NCBI GenBank assembly: GCA_910578515.1
Contig: CAJTQR010000002.1
Coordinates: forward strand, 600,959-664,958
Reading direction: 5' to 3'
DNA from: an uncultured Duncaniella sp.
Lineage (GTDB): Bacteria; Bacteroidota; Bacteroidia; Bacteroidales; Muribaculaceae
Length of the DNA stretch: 64,000 nucleotides
Made by a program: the position numbers and the translations under genes
Part shown: one piece after another, positions 25,595-35,481 of the stretch
Layout: every line of letters starts with the position of its first letter
Numbering within the stretch: the stretch's first letter is position 1
Notes under the pieces: model-generated
The model's input: the letters and a program-made list of their open reading frames with translations, nothing else
Database searches by the model: none
What the model was told of the DNA's origin: nothing

Positions 25595-28183
25595 TCAGTT
25601 CTTGAAAATCACCTCGTCATTCTCCACATCAATAATGATGGGATGTTCGCGGTCAACTTTCTGGGCAAGGATGTCCTTTGACAACTGATTGAGTACAAGT
25701 CGATGTATTACACGTTTTACCGGTCGGGCTCCAAATTCGGGGTCATAACCCTCTTCAGCAAGGAATTTGAGCGCTTTTGGAGTGACTTCAAGAGTGATGC
25801 CGTTCTTGGCAAGCATCTTTTGAATGGACTTAATCTGCAGACCTACTATTTCCTCAATCTCAGCCTCATTAAGAGGTGTGAACATGATTATCTCATCAAT
25901 ACGGTTGAGGAATTCGGGACGTATGGTCTGTTTGAGCAGTTCCAGCACCTCTTCCTTGGTCTTGTCAATCACTTCGCCACGGTTATCATCGGTCATCTTG
26001 GCAAAATTATCGCGGATGAGATGAGAACCCATGTTTGAGGTCATGATGATGATGGTGTTCTTGAAGTTGACAAGACGTCCCTTGTTGTCGGTCAGGTGAC
26101 CGTCGTCGAGAACCTGGAGCAATATGTTGAACACATCGGGATGGGCTTTCTCGATTTCATCGAAGAGCACCACTGAATAGGGTTTACGGCGCACGGCTTC
26201 AGTGAGCTGACCACCTTCATCGTAACCTACATATCCCGGAGGCGCTCCGACAAGTCGTGATACAGAATGCTTCTCCTGATATTCGCTCATGTCGATACGT
26301 GTCATCATATTCTCATCGTCAAACAAGTATTCAGCAAGGGCTTTTGCAAGCTCGGTCTTACCGACGCCTGTTGTACCAAGGAATATGAATGAACCGATAG
26401 GACGACGCGGGTCGTTAAGTCCGGCACGGCTGCGACGCACGGCATCGGCGATTGCGCGGATGGCATCATTCTGTCCCACCACTCGGTTGTGGAGCTCATC
26501 TTCAAGATGCAAGAGCTTCTCTTTCTCACTCTGTACCATCTTGTTGACGGGGATACCTGTCCAGCGAGACACAACATCGGCTATATCTTCGGAATCAACT
26601 TCCTCTTTGATGAAGGCTTTCTCACCTTGCATCATTTTGAGCTGTTCCTGAATCTGTTTGTTCTCCTGCTCTTTCTGCTGCACCTTGGAGTAACGTATTT
26701 CAGCGACTTTGGCGTAGTCGCCTTCACGTTCAGCTCGTTCGGCATCGAAATTGAGCTGTTCGATATCGATTTTGTTCTGTTGGATTTTGTTGATGAGGTC
26801 CTTCTCAGCTTTCCATTTGGCGGTATATTCCTTCTCCTGGTCACGGAGGTCGGCGAGGTCTTTTTCAATTTCTTTGACCTTTTCCTTATCGCCTTCGCGC
26901 TTGATAGCCTCTCGCTCGATTTCCTTCTGGGCAATCAGACGGGTGATTTCATCAAGAGCCTGTGGCACGGAGTCAATCTCGAGACGGAGCTTTGATGCAG
27001 CTTCGTCCACAAGGTCGATAGCCTTGTCGGGGAGGAAGCGGTCAGTGATGTAACGTTCGGAGAGTGTTACCGCAGCTATAATCGCCTCGTCACGGATACG
27101 TACCTTGTGGTGGTTTTCGTAGCGTTCTTTCAATCCACGGAGGATAGCGATGGCGGCAGCTTCGTCAGGCTCGTTTACCATAACCTTCTGGAAGCGTCGT
27201 TCGAGCGCCTTGTCTTTCTCAAAGTACTTCTGATACTCATCGAGAGTAGTCGCACCGATGGAACGGAGTTCGCCACGGGCAAGAGCAGGCTTGAGGATGT
27301 TGGCCGCATCCATGGCACCTTCGCCTTTACCGGCACCCACAAGAGTGTGAATCTCATCAATAAAAAGGATGATTTCGCCATCGGCGCCTGTCACTTCATT
27401 GACGATTGCTTTCAAACGTTCCTCAAATTCGCCTTTGTACTTGGCACCGGCAACAAGTGCGCCCATGTCGAGTGAATAGATTTGTTTAGTACGTAGGTTT
27501 TCAGGAACATCGCCGCGGACTATACGTTGGGCAAGACCTTCGGCAATAGCAGTCTTACCAGTACCCGGCTCGCCGATGAGCATCGGGTTGTTCTTGGTGC
27601 GTCGTGACAGAATCTGAAGTACTCGGCGGATTTCATCATCGCGACCAATCACAGGGTCAAGCTTTCCTTCGCGGGCACGCTCATTGAGGTTGATGGCATA
27701 CTTTGACAGAGCCTGATATGTATCTTCGGCACTCTGGTCGGTAGCTTTTTTGCCCTTTCGGAGCTCGTCGATGGCAGATTGCAGCTCACGTTGGCTCAAT
27801 CCTGCATCCTTAAGGATTGTCGAGGCAGGAGAGTTGACCGTGAAAATAGCCATTAGAAGTGCTTCGAGAGTGACATATTCATCACCTTGCTTCTTGGCAA
27901 TGTCAAGAGCTTTTTGCAACACCTCGTTAGAGGTACGGCTGAGATACGGTTCGCCGCCTGATACTTTAGGCTCGGCAGCGATTTTAGCATCAACTTGTCG
28001 CATCAAAGTTGCGGCGTTGGCACCAACTTTGGAGAAAATGAAGTTGATGAGAGATTCTCCCTCAGTCATCACCCCTTTGAGCAAATGCACAGGTTCGATA
28101 GCTTGATTTCCCGCTCCACGGGTAATCTCTATCGCTTTCTGGATTGCTTCCTGAGACTTGATTGTGAAATTATTGAAGTTCAT
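25595..28183 (-). CDS. clpB: ATP-dependent disaggregase ClpB, 862 aa
   Basis: The start at 28183 (MNFNNFTIKSQEAIQKA) matches the normal ClpB N-terminus; an upstream ATG at 28243 would add 20 odd residues. Two Clp-N repeats are followed by AAA-1 with Walker A GEPGTGKT, the ClpB-specific coiled-coil middle domain (about 400-530, rich in Glu, Lys and Gln), AAA-2 with GTTGVGKT, and the D2-small domain. ClpB rescues aggregated proteins with DnaK. No CIRCE operator was found in the 280-base upstream region, which holds only AT-rich sequence and the TonB operon terminator. Confidence 0.97.
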   Translation of the reverse strand: MNFNNFTIKSQEAIQKAIEITRGAGNQAIEPVHLLKGVMTEGESLINFIFSKVGANAATLMRQVDAKIAAEPKVSGGEPYLSRTSNEVLQKALDIAKKQGDEYVTLEALLMAIFTVNSPASTILKDAGLSQRELQSAIDELRKGKKATDQSAEDTYQALSKYAINLNERAREGKLDPVIGRDDEIRRVLQILSRRTKNNPMLIGEPGTGKTAIAEGLAQRIVRGDVPENLRTKQIYSLDMGALVAGAKYKGEFEERLKAIVNEVTGADGEIILFIDEIHTLVGAGKGEGAMDAANILKPALARGELRSIGATTLDEYQKYFEKDKALERRFQKVMVNEPDEAAAIAILRGLKERYENHHKVRIRDEAIIAAVTLSERYITDRFLPDKAIDLVDEAASKLRLEIDSVPQALDEITRLIAQKEIEREAIKREGDKEKVKEIEKDLADLRDQEKEYTAKWKAEKDLINKIQQNKIDIEQLNFDAERAEREGDYAKVAEIRYSKVQQKEQENKQIQEQLKMMQGEKAFIKEEVDSEDIADVVSRWTGIPVNKMVQSEKEKLLHLEDELHNRVVGQNDAIRAIADAVRRSRAGLNDPRRPIGSFIFLGTTGVGKTELAKALAEYLFDDENMMTRIDMSEYQEKHSVSRLVGAPPGYVGYDEGGQLTEAVRRKPYSVVLFDEIEKAHPDVFNILLQVLDDGHLTDNKGRLVNFKNTIIIMTSNMGSHLIRDNFAKMTDDNRGEVIDKTKEEVLELLKQTIRPEFLNRIDEIIMFTPLNEAEIEEIVGLQIKSIQKMLAKNGITLEVTPKALKFLAEEGYDPEFGARPVKRVIHRLVLNQLSKDILAQKVDREHPIIIDVENDEVIFKN

Positions 28184-28402
28184 GTTATATGTTGGAGTGT
28201 GAGTTTTTACATTTAATTTTGTTATCGTATATTTAATAAACAAAAATCATGCCAATTGGTTGACGCTAACTTCAATAATTGGAAATAATGTAATGAGGGT
28301 GATGTAATGACGGAACGAATGGCTTGGAAACCAGACTAAAGATAAGGGTAGGGGAGGATGAACGATGGACCGGCAACAGTTGCTGACGTAATGGCATGAA
28401 AA

Positions 28403-28432
28403 AAGTGTCATCCCGATTACGGGATGACACTT
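28403..28432 (-). terminator. Terminator of the exbB-exbD-exbD-tonB operon
   Basis: 13-bp stem AAGTGTCATCCCG with complement, loop ATTA, plus an A-run on the left that becomes the U-tract for leftward transcription. Confidence 0.85.
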
Positions 28433-28465
28433 CAGTATAAAGTATCAATAATTGATGCGTACTTA

Positions 28466-29320
28466 TTAGATGCCTTGGAGTTTGAACTGGATAGGCAGTG
28501 TATACCAAACGTTCACTGAGTGACCGTTCATCTTACCAGGTACAAACTTGGGAAGAGACTTAACCACGCGCATAGCTTCCTTGTCGAGGTCGGGGTCTTT
28601 ACCACGAACCACTTTCACTTCACCGATGTCACCAGTCTTGGTAACGACGAACTGTACTACCACGCGACCCTGGATGTTGTTTTCCTGAGCCATAGCCGGG
28701 TAGCGGATGTGGTCTGATACCCATTTGAGAAGTGCTACTTCACCGCCGGGGAACTGAGGTTTCTGTTCCACAACTTCGAACACTTTGTCGTCATCTACAG
28801 GTTCGGGCTTCTTCTCTTCAACGATGATTTCCTCTTTGTGCTCACGTACAACGTTCAAGTCGTCGGTACCCTTGTCAAAGTCAGTTGTACCTACAGCTGT
28901 GTCAGTTTCCTTGAGTTCATCCTGTGACTTGATTTCTTCAACCACTTCTTCGTCTTTGGTAATCTGAAGTTCGGTTGCTTTCACAGTGTTGAGGATTTCT
29001 TCGGGAAGAGCTTCGGGCTGCTGCTCTTCAACACGCTCCTGCACTTCTTCCTCTTCTTCCTGTTCCTGCTCATCGGCTGAGTAGTCGATGATGGTCTGTT
29101 CAATCTGGTCCTCGGGACGAGCTTCAGCAGACTGGAGCACGGTGTTAGCGAGGAGGCCGAGAACAGCTACGACAAGAAGGACGATAAGGATTACGAGCAT
29201 AGCGCGGTTGTGGCGCTTAGCTGAAGCCTTACGGAGTTCATAGGCTCCGAAATCTTTGTTCTTACCTTCAAATATTAGGTCAATCCATTCTGATGATGAA
29301 AGATCTACATCTTTTGCCAT
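28466..29320 (-). CDS. tonB: TonB energy transducer, 284 aa
   Basis: A cytoplasmic start with ERKAS-type charges is followed by one transmembrane helix (about 40-62). A long acidic Glu/Val/Pro-rich periplasmic spacer (about 70-185) leads to a TonB_C domain with the PQFPGGEVALLKWV, IRYPAMAQENNIQGRVVVQFVV, GDIGEVKVVRGKDPDLDKEA and LPKFVPGK motifs. It couples the ExbB/ExbD motor to TonB-dependent outer membrane receptors. The four genes exbB, exbD, exbD, tonB are consecutive and end in one terminator. Confidence 0.95.
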   Translation of the reverse strand: MAKDVDLSSSEWIDLIFEGKNKDFGAYELRKASAKRHNRAMLVILIVLLVVAVLGLLANTVLQSAEARPEDQIEQTIIDYSADEQEQEEEEEVQERVEEQQPEALPEEILNTVKATELQITKDEEVVEEIKSQDELKETDTAVGTTDFDKGTDDLNVVREHKEEIIVEEKKPEPVDDDKVFEVVEQKPQFPGGEVALLKWVSDHIRYPAMAQENNIQGRVVVQFVVTKTGDIGEVKVVRGKDPDLDKEAMRVVKSLPKFVPGKMNGHSVNVWYTLPIQFKLQGI

Positions 29321-29367
29321 ATTTCATTTAAGATTTTTCGGGTTAATATATATCTGTCATCAAAAGA

Positions 29368-30114
29368 TTACTTCTTGGGATGTTTAGCAAGGTAATCGAG
29401 GATTAACACGGAGTCAGTCTTGTTGATGTTGTCAATCTGATAGCGTGAAATCTGATTAATCTGCATTTCATCGAGAGCGCTAATCAAGCTCTCCCATGAA
29501 GCTTCGGGTGCAGCCTTGATAATAACAACAGGGCGGGTAAGTGTGGAGTCATTACGAATCTCACGTGCGCGAGCCTGATAGATTGAGTCGTTGATTGCAG
29601 AGTTGGGTGAGAACTCTTTAGCGCGCCAACGAGCTTTTTCTTTGTCAATCTTTTCAAGTACCTGTTTGTTACGATCGTGGAGGATTTTACGAATGCCTTG
29701 CTGAAGCTTACCGTCGTTACCTAAGAATTGTTCAGCCTTGAGCTTATTGTTGTCAATAAGACCGTCGCCATCGGCGTCGGCAATTTCGGGCATACCTTCA
29801 TAGTAATATACGGTATTCATTGGGCGTCCGGCGTCGTCTTTCTTTACGTCGCCGTTGGCATTGCGGTCGGTCGCCAATATCAAAGTGATTGCTTCAGATT
29901 CTTTTGCTTTGTTCATCTGATTCTGCTCAACCTTTTCATTCGAAGGGAGTGAAATGGTGAGTGTCTGAGACTTAATCATAGTGGTACAAAGCATAAAGAA
30001 TGTAATCAGAAGCATGTTCATGTCCACCATCGGAGTAAAGTCCACGTGGATAGACATTTTCTTCTGGGCACCTTTTTTCTTTTTGCCGTTGTCTGATTGT
30101 TCTATCTGTGCCAT
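29368..30114 (-). CDS. exbD: ExbD-type biopolymer transporter, 248 aa (second ExbD)
   Basis: The cytoplasmic start MSIHVDFTPMVDMNMLLITFFML carries the conserved membrane Asp of ExbD within the FTPMVDMNMLL segment, followed by one membrane helix. The periplasmic part is about 200 residues, nearly twice that of E. coli ExbD, and includes an acidic Gly/Asp-rich loop (PEIADADGDGLIDNNK) and the usual C-terminal ALDEMQINQISRYQI domain. It is probably a motor stator subunit paired with the other ExbD. Confidence 0.93.
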   Translation of the reverse strand: MAQIEQSDNGKKKKGAQKKMSIHVDFTPMVDMNMLLITFFMLCTTMIKSQTLTISLPSNEKVEQNQMNKAKESEAITLILATDRNANGDVKKDDAGRPMNTVYYYEGMPEIADADGDGLIDNNKLKAEQFLGNDGKLQQGIRKILHDRNKQVLEKIDKEKARWRAKEFSPNSAINDSIYQARAREIRNDSTLTRPVVIIKAAPEASWESLISALDEMQINQISRYQIDNINKTDSVLILDYLAKHPKK

Positions 30115-30120
30115 AATGAT

Positions 30121-30837
30121 TTAGTCTTGCTCAGTTTTTAAAGCGGTCATGATGCTGAAGCGGTTCATCTTGAGAGTCTGGAGGTTGTCGAGCACGTCAT
30201 GAACAGTGTTGTAGGGAGTGTCCTTGTCGGCTTTGACAGCGATACCTTCGCCTTTCTTCATGGCTTTCTGAAGGTTGTCGTTACCAGAGTTATAGATGGC
30301 GCGCATCCAGATTTGGAATTCATTCAGACGTTCCATGTCCTTGTTGTCGTTGATGGGTATACCAACGCCTTTATTGTTCATGTCGCTGATAAACTTATCC
30401 TGCTCAGTCTGAGAGAGTGAGAGGAACTGCGGGAGCACCTGGAAAGGTACACCAAACATGTTTATCTTAGAGAAAGTCTGAACTTGCTGTTCGGTCAACT
30501 GTACTTTGTTGCTTGGGTGTTGATTGTTGTACATGTCAACTGCATTGAGGAGAATCTGACGGCGGATAGCCTCTGACCCCCACTCGTCCTTGGTGGCAGC
30601 GTCAGCGTCACCGGCGATTGAGATGAAGATTTTTCCTTCAGGGCTGACGAGTACCGATGCCAGGTTGGCGGTAGGTACTTTCTGCTCTGATACAGAAGAA
30701 GGTGTCAAAACGGTGACAGGCTCCTTCTGAAGGAAAGTAGATGTCAACATGAAGAAAGTAAGCAAGAGCACAGTCACGTCACTCATCGCGGTCATGTCGA
30801 TGAGGGTGCTTTTTCTCTTAATTTTTACTTTTCCCAT
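30121..30837 (-). CDS. exbD: ExbD-type biopolymer transporter, 238 aa (first ExbD)
   Basis: It has the conserved start STLIDMTAMSDVTVLLLTFFML, with the membrane Asp in the MSDVTVLLL segment, and a long periplasmic domain ending AVKADKDTPYNTVHDVLDNLQTLKMNRFSIMTALK. It lies between exbB and the second exbD with gaps of 6 to 70 bases. Two unequal ExbDs beside one ExbB are common in Bacteroidetes and suggest a heteromeric stator core. Confidence 0.93.
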   Translation of the reverse strand: MGKVKIKRKSTLIDMTAMSDVTVLLLTFFMLTSTFLQKEPVTVLTPSSVSEQKVPTANLASVLVSPEGKIFISIAGDADAATKDEWGSEAIRRQILLNAVDMYNNQHPSNKVQLTEQQVQTFSKINMFGVPFQVLPQFLSLSQTEQDKFISDMNNKGVGIPINDNKDMERLNEFQIWMRAIYNSGNDNLQKAMKKGEGIAVKADKDTPYNTVHDVLDNLQTLKMNRFSIMTALKTEQD

Positions 30838-30905
30838 ATTACGTTATCGAATTTGAGGTTTGTTAAGTGATTGGTTAAAACCTTGTTGATATTTGTAACA
30901 GGGGA

Positions 30906-31727
30906 TTAGTGAGAAGCTGCAAATGTTTGCACGATTGAGTAACCAATCTCGTCGATAGCGTAGGTAAGGTTGTCAATCTTGTTGGTGTAGAAGTTGTAAG
31001 AGATAACAGCGAATGCACCGGTTGCGATACCGAAGGCAGTGTTGATAAGCGCCTCAGAGATACCGGTAGAAAGTTCGGTTGAGTCAGGAGCACCAGATGC
31101 TGCAAGAGCCTGGAATGATTTAATCATACCCATCACAGTACCGAGAAGACCGACGAGAGTACCGAGAGTAGTGAGGGTTGCAACGATGGGAAGGTTCTGC
31201 TGAAGAGCGGGCATTTCAAGAGCGGTAGCTTCTTCAACTGACTTCTGGAGGTTAGCAATCTTCTGTTCCTTAGAAAGAACTGTGTTCTTGTCCATTTCTT
31301 CGTAGCTTACGAGAGCGGCTGCAACAACGGCTGCAACAGAACCCTTCTGAGTCTGGCAGAGTTTCTTAGCACCCTGGATGTCGTTAGCTGCGAGGCATTT
31401 CTTCACACCAGAAACGAATTTCTCGATGCTGCCTTTACCCTTAGCAGAAGAGATGGCAATCCAACGTTCAACAGAAAGAACGATAACAGTAAGGAAGAGT
31501 GTCTGGAGAATAGGCACGATGAAACCACCCTTGTAGATAGTTCCCCAAAGGTCGATAGGATGACCTTCTTCGAAGTGAGATTCGTGACCGAACCAGAAGA
31601 TGAAGAGGCATAATGCCACTACAAAGCAGGCGAGGATTACCAAGAATGCGTTCTTGATACCAGCTACGTTGCTGCCACTTTTTTGAGACTGAGCCTTTGC
31701 GGGCTGATTAGGCTTTTGAGCTTCCAT
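30906..31727 (-). CDS. exbB: ExbB/TolQ/MotA-family proton channel protein, 273 aa
   Basis: Three membrane segments (about 27-47, 70-92 and 165-215, the last as the long paired helices) include the hallmark LQQNLPIVATLTTLGTLVGLLGTVMGMIKSF and the final TGISEALINTAFGIATGAFAVISYNFY, both diagnostic of the family. It forms the ion channel that drives TonB. It is the first gene of the operon, with a leader of about 200 bases from the promoter at 31935. Confidence 0.95.
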   Translation of the reverse strand: MEAQKPNQPAKAQSQKSGSNVAGIKNAFLVILACFVVALCLFIFWFGHESHFEEGHPIDLWGTIYKGGFIVPILQTLFLTVIVLSVERWIAISSAKGKGSIEKFVSGVKKCLAANDIQGAKKLCQTQKGSVAAVVAAALVSYEEMDKNTVLSKEQKIANLQKSVEEATALEMPALQQNLPIVATLTTLGTLVGLLGTVMGMIKSFQALAASGAPDSTELSTGISEALINTAFGIATGAFAVISYNFYTNKIDNLTYAIDEIGYSIVQTFAASH

Positions 31728-31934
31728 GATTTGAATTACTAATTTTTTAAGTTTTGGTTTATTGGTTATTAGTTTTGATGATTTGGCTTATGTAATCTAA
31801 ATTGTGTATGCGACGTTATGACGCATCATTTTTAGGGTCAATTCTTATGTTTTATATTTGCTTTTTGAGTTAAAAAAGTTAATTCATGGCATCGGTTTTC
31901 AATCACGCAGAAAGCGTGTTTAAGAAACGATATG

Positions 31935-31966
31935 CAAAATTAAAAGGAAAATTCCGTGTTTGCAAA
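31935..31966 (-). promoter_or_regulatory. Promoter of the exbB-exbD-exbD-tonB operon
   Basis: On the minus strand TTTG (31963-31966), 20 bases, TAATTTTG (31935-31942), followed by C. The leader of roughly 200 nt has no structure I could name. Confidence 0.65.
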
Positions 31967-32092
31967 CGTTTTACTCCTTTTTTTTTAGTTGAGGTTGCTA
32001 TTTTTCATGTTTAATCATAATAGATTTTTAAATTATCTAAAATGCCAACTATTTCAGTTAATAGAAATTAATAAACATTCAATTATATTTCT

Positions 32093-32100
32093 TATCTTTG
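32093..32100 (+). promoter_or_regulatory. -7 box of the nqr operon
   Basis: TATCTTTG, 29 bases before ATG 32130. It excludes the longer ORF starting at 31989. Confidence 0.5.
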
Positions 32101-32129
32101 TGCTTTTAAAACTCACATATTACTATTTG

Positions 32130-33464
32130 ATGAGACGTACAATTAATCTAAGGAAAGGCTTGAATCTTAATCTTGAGGGCGCTTTGCCCGACAATGAGCT
32201 TAAAGCCGAGCTTGTGCCTGAACGAGTAGCTATCGTTCCAGACGATTTCCCCGGTTTTCTTCCGAAGCTCGATGTCAAGGAGGGTGACGCCATCAAGGCT
32301 GGTCAACCGTTGCTCCATGACAAAAATGATGCGGACGTAAAGCTTGTATCGCCGGCTGCCGGAACGGTTGAAGCCGTGGTGCGAGGTGCCCGCCGCAAAA
32401 TTGAGCGTGTGGTTGTGAAAGTGAGCGGCACTGAAAAGGTGACGCTTCAATCAGCCATGACAGGCGCTGATAGGGTCAAGGCTCTGCTGAAGGAGTCAGG
32501 TCTATGGGCTATGATGCGCCGCCGACCCTACGACATTGTGCCCCAATCGGGCGATGTTCCCCGTGATATTTTTGTGACTGCCATGGACTCCGCTCCGCTT
32601 GCTCCGTCGCTTTACGCTATGGTAAAGGATAAGCAGCAGGCTTTGGTGTCGGGAGTAAAGGCGCTTTCCTTGTTGACTGCCGGCTCTATATATATAGGTG
32701 TAGAGAAGGATTCCGGTTTTCCGGATGTGCCGGGCGCTGAGATAGTAGAATTTCCTAAGTTGCATCCTGCAGGAAATGTCGGCGTACAGATAGCTAATAT
32801 CGCCCCCGTTAATAAAGGAGAGGTGGTATGGACGCTTGATGTGGTCACTTTGGTTCGCATAGGTGAGCTTATGGATACCGGTGTTGTTGACTGCTCAGCT
32901 TGTGTGGCTGTGACCGGTAGTGAGGTGCGACAGCCTCGCATGGTGAAGACTTTGATAGGCGCTGAACTTGATACTCTGCTCAAGGGTGAAGTGAAGGATG
33001 ATGGCAGAACACATCGTATAATATCAGGCAATGTGCTCACAGGTGTAACAGAGAAGCTTGACGGTTATCTCCATTATCCCTACCGTCATGTCACTGTGAT
33101 TCCCGAGGGTGACGATGCTGATGAATTCATGGGGTGGGCTTCGCTGAGCCCTCAGAAAATGAGTGTCAACCGCTCCTTCCTGGGTCATTTCCTGAATCGG
33201 ACCTTTAATCCCGATGCCCGTATCAATGGCGGCAGACGCGCCATGATAATGTCGGGAGAGTATGATAAGGTGTTCCCGATGGATATCCTTCCTGAATATC
33301 TTCTGAAGGCTATCATTGCCAAGGATATTGACCGCATGGAGGCTCTCGGAATCTACGAGGTGGCTCCTGAGGACTTTGCCCTCGCGGAATATGTTGACCC
33401 TTCAAAACTGGAACTACAGAAAATAGTGCGTGAGGGACTTGATTACCTCCGTAGCGAAGTATAA
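32130..33464 (+). CDS. nqrA: Na+-translocating NADH:quinone reductase subunit A, 444 aa
   Basis: It starts MRRTINLRKGLNLNLEGA, the standard NqrA N-terminus. The upstream ATG at 31989 would add 47 hydrophobic residues and precede the promoter. Internal family segments are VSPAAGTVEAVVRGARRKIERVVVKV, DVVTLVRIGELMDTG and GWASLSPQKMSVNRSFLG. NqrA is the soluble quinone-side subunit. It heads an operon nqrABCDEF in the canonical order. Confidence 0.95.
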   Translation: MRRTINLRKGLNLNLEGALPDNELKAELVPERVAIVPDDFPGFLPKLDVKEGDAIKAGQPLLHDKNDADVKLVSPAAGTVEAVVRGARRKIERVVVKVSGTEKVTLQSAMTGADRVKALLKESGLWAMMRRRPYDIVPQSGDVPRDIFVTAMDSAPLAPSLYAMVKDKQQALVSGVKALSLLTAGSIYIGVEKDSGFPDVPGAEIVEFPKLHPAGNVGVQIANIAPVNKGEVVWTLDVVTLVRIGELMDTGVVDCSACVAVTGSEVRQPRMVKTLIGAELDTLLKGEVKDDGRTHRIISGNVLTGVTEKLDGYLHYPYRHVTVIPEGDDADEFMGWASLSPQKMSVNRSFLGHFLNRTFNPDARINGGRRAMIMSGEYDKVFPMDILPEYLLKAIIAKDIDRMEALGIYEVAPEDFALAEYVDPSKLELQKIVREGLDYLRSEV

Positions 33465-33488
33465 TCTCTCATCAGCATAATATAAATA

Positions 33489-34694
33489 ATGAAAGCTTTA
33501 AGAAATTATCTGAATCGTATAAAGCCCAATTTCGAGCCAGGTGGAAAGTTGCATGCTTTACAGAGTGTGTTTGACGGGTTTGAAACGTTTCTCTACACTC
33601 CCAACACTACATCTAAGTCGGGGGTGCATATTCACGACAGTCTTGATTCAAAGCGTGTGATGATAATGGTGGTGCTCGCGTTGATGCCGTGTCTGCTTTT
33701 CGGTATGTATAATACCGGTTACCAGAATTGGCTCGCCGCAGGCGCTACCGAATTTCCTTTCTGGAGTCTGATGCTCTATGGTTTCCTTGCTGTGTTGCCC
33801 CGTATAGTGGTTACCTATGTGGTAGGTCTCGGCATTGAATTCGTGGTGGCACAGTGGCGTCGCGAGGAGATTCAGGAAGGATTCCTTGTGACAGGTATCC
33901 TCATTCCTTTGATTTGTCCGATTGAGACACCGCTGTGGATGCTTGCTGTAGCTACAGCCTTCTCTGTGATATTTGTCAAGGAGGTGTTCGGTGGCACAGG
34001 TTACAATGTGTTTAACGTGGCATTGGTGACGCGTGCATTCCTCTTTTTCGCTTACCCTGCGCAGATGAGCGGCGACAAGGTTTTTGTGTCTACCAATTCT
34101 ATCTGCGGACTCGGTTATGACCTTCCTGATGCCTTTACAGGTGCCACACCTCTCGGTCAGATTGCCACATTCACTGGTGGCAAGCTCGAACTGCTCAACA
34201 TACAGGGAAATCCTATCAGTACATGGGATGCGTTCCTCGGGCTTATTCCGGGCTCATTCGGCGAGACTTCCACTCTTTGTATCCTTATCGGTGCGGCAAT
34301 TTTGCTCATCACAGGTATGGCTTCATGGCGCATCATGCTGAGCGTGGTGGTCGGTGGCCTGCTCATGGGATGGGTTGCCAATATATTCCAGACACCTACT
34401 TATCCGGCATCATTCCTCAGCCCGGTTGACCAGTTGCTGTTCGGTGGTTTTGCATTTGCAGCCGTGTTCATGGCAACCGACCCTGTCACAGCCGCGCGTA
34501 CCGGTGTGGGAAAATACATCTACGGACTGCTTGTGGGTGTGGTGGCAGTGCTTATCAGAACATATAATAACGGTTATCCCGAGGGTGCCATGCTCGCTGT
34601 GCTTTTGGCAAACGCGCTCGCACCGCTGATTGACTACTGTGTGGTGCAGACCAATGTGTCGCGCCGTATGCGCCGCCTCAAAGCACGGGCCTGA
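33489..34694 (+). CDS. nqrB: Na+-translocating NADH:quinone reductase subunit B, 401 aa
   Basis: Ten or so membrane helices. The flavinylation site sits in the segment DAFTGATPLGQ with Thr220 expected to carry covalently bound FMN (attached by ApbE, which is not in this window). The motifs KEVFGGTGYNVFNVALVTRAFLFFAYP and GVGKYIYGLLVGVVAVLIR are typical. This subunit forms part of the sodium channel. Confidence 0.96.
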   Translation: MKALRNYLNRIKPNFEPGGKLHALQSVFDGFETFLYTPNTTSKSGVHIHDSLDSKRVMIMVVLALMPCLLFGMYNTGYQNWLAAGATEFPFWSLMLYGFLAVLPRIVVTYVVGLGIEFVVAQWRREEIQEGFLVTGILIPLICPIETPLWMLAVATAFSVIFVKEVFGGTGYNVFNVALVTRAFLFFAYPAQMSGDKVFVSTNSICGLGYDLPDAFTGATPLGQIATFTGGKLELLNIQGNPISTWDAFLGLIPGSFGETSTLCILIGAAILLITGMASWRIMLSVVVGGLLMGWVANIFQTPTYPASFLSPVDQLLFGGFAFAAVFMATDPVTAARTGVGKYIYGLLVGVVAVLIRTYNNGYPEGAMLAVLLANALAPLIDYCVVQTNVSRRMRRLKARA

Positions 34695-34722
34695 TTAGAA
34701 ACATGACTTATCTATAAGGATT

Positions 34723-35439
34723 ATGAATAAGCAAAGCAATACATATACAATAATATATATAATAGTGCTCGTGGTGCTTGTCGGCACTGCTCTGGCTGCT
34801 ACCTCACTCGCTCTCCGCGGCAAGCAGCAGGACAATATCAATGCCGATAAGATGAGCCAGATTCTTGCGGCCGCTCTCATCACTCCCGAGAAGGGGAATG
34901 TTGTGGCGGATTTTGACAAGTATGTCACCGAGCAGATAGTAGTCAATTCCAAGGGAGAGAAAGTGGACGGTGTGAATGCTTTTGATGTCGATGTGGCATC
35001 TCAAAGCAAGCTTGCCGGCGACCGCAGAGACCTTCCTGTGTTTGTGTGCACCACACCTGATGGTGAAAAGAAATATATCCTCCCGGTGTATGGTGCCGGC
35101 TTGTGGGGACCCATCTGGGGCTATGTGGCATTTGACGCTGACGGTTCCACCATTTATGGCGCATATTTCGCACATCAGGGTGAGACTCCTGGATTGGGCG
35201 CTGAAATCGAGAAACCTCAGTTCTGTTCTCAGTTCGAGGGCAAACAGGTATTTAAAGATGGTCGTTTCCATCCTATAGCAGTGGTAAAGACCGGTCAGCT
35301 CCCGCTTGACGGTGAGGATTACGTGAACGGTATTTCGGGTGGCACCATTACCTCGAAGGGGGTGGGGTCGATGCTCGACAATTGTCTCACTCCTTACAAA
35401 AAGTATCTTCAGGCTCTTGCGGAAGGTGCTCAGGAATAA
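34723..35439 (+). CDS. nqrC: Na+-translocating NADH:quinone reductase subunit C, 238 aa
   Basis: One N-terminal membrane helix, then a periplasmic domain with GLWGPIWGYVAFDADGSTI, GETPGLGAEI and the FMN-binding site SGGTITSKGV (Thr208 predicted flavinylated). The site has Gly where many NqrC proteins have Ala (SGAT), a conservative change. Confidence 0.95.
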   Translation: MNKQSNTYTIIYIIVLVVLVGTALAATSLALRGKQQDNINADKMSQILAAALITPEKGNVVADFDKYVTEQIVVNSKGEKVDGVNAFDVDVASQSKLAGDRRDLPVFVCTTPDGEKKYILPVYGAGLWGPIWGYVAFDADGSTIYGAYFAHQGETPGLGAEIEKPQFCSQFEGKQVFKDGRFHPIAVVKTGQLPLDGEDYVNGISGGTITSKGVGSMLDNCLTPYKKYLQALAEGAQE

Positions 35440-35481
35440 TAAAAACAACCTCAAAGTACAATCTCAATATTTTCATCCGTC

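Noticed and set aside
31989..32129. 47-codon N-terminal extension of nqrA rich in Phe, Leu and Asn
   Set aside because: It lies upstream of and across the promoter -7 box at 32093-32100, and the protein from 32130 has the canonical NqrA start.
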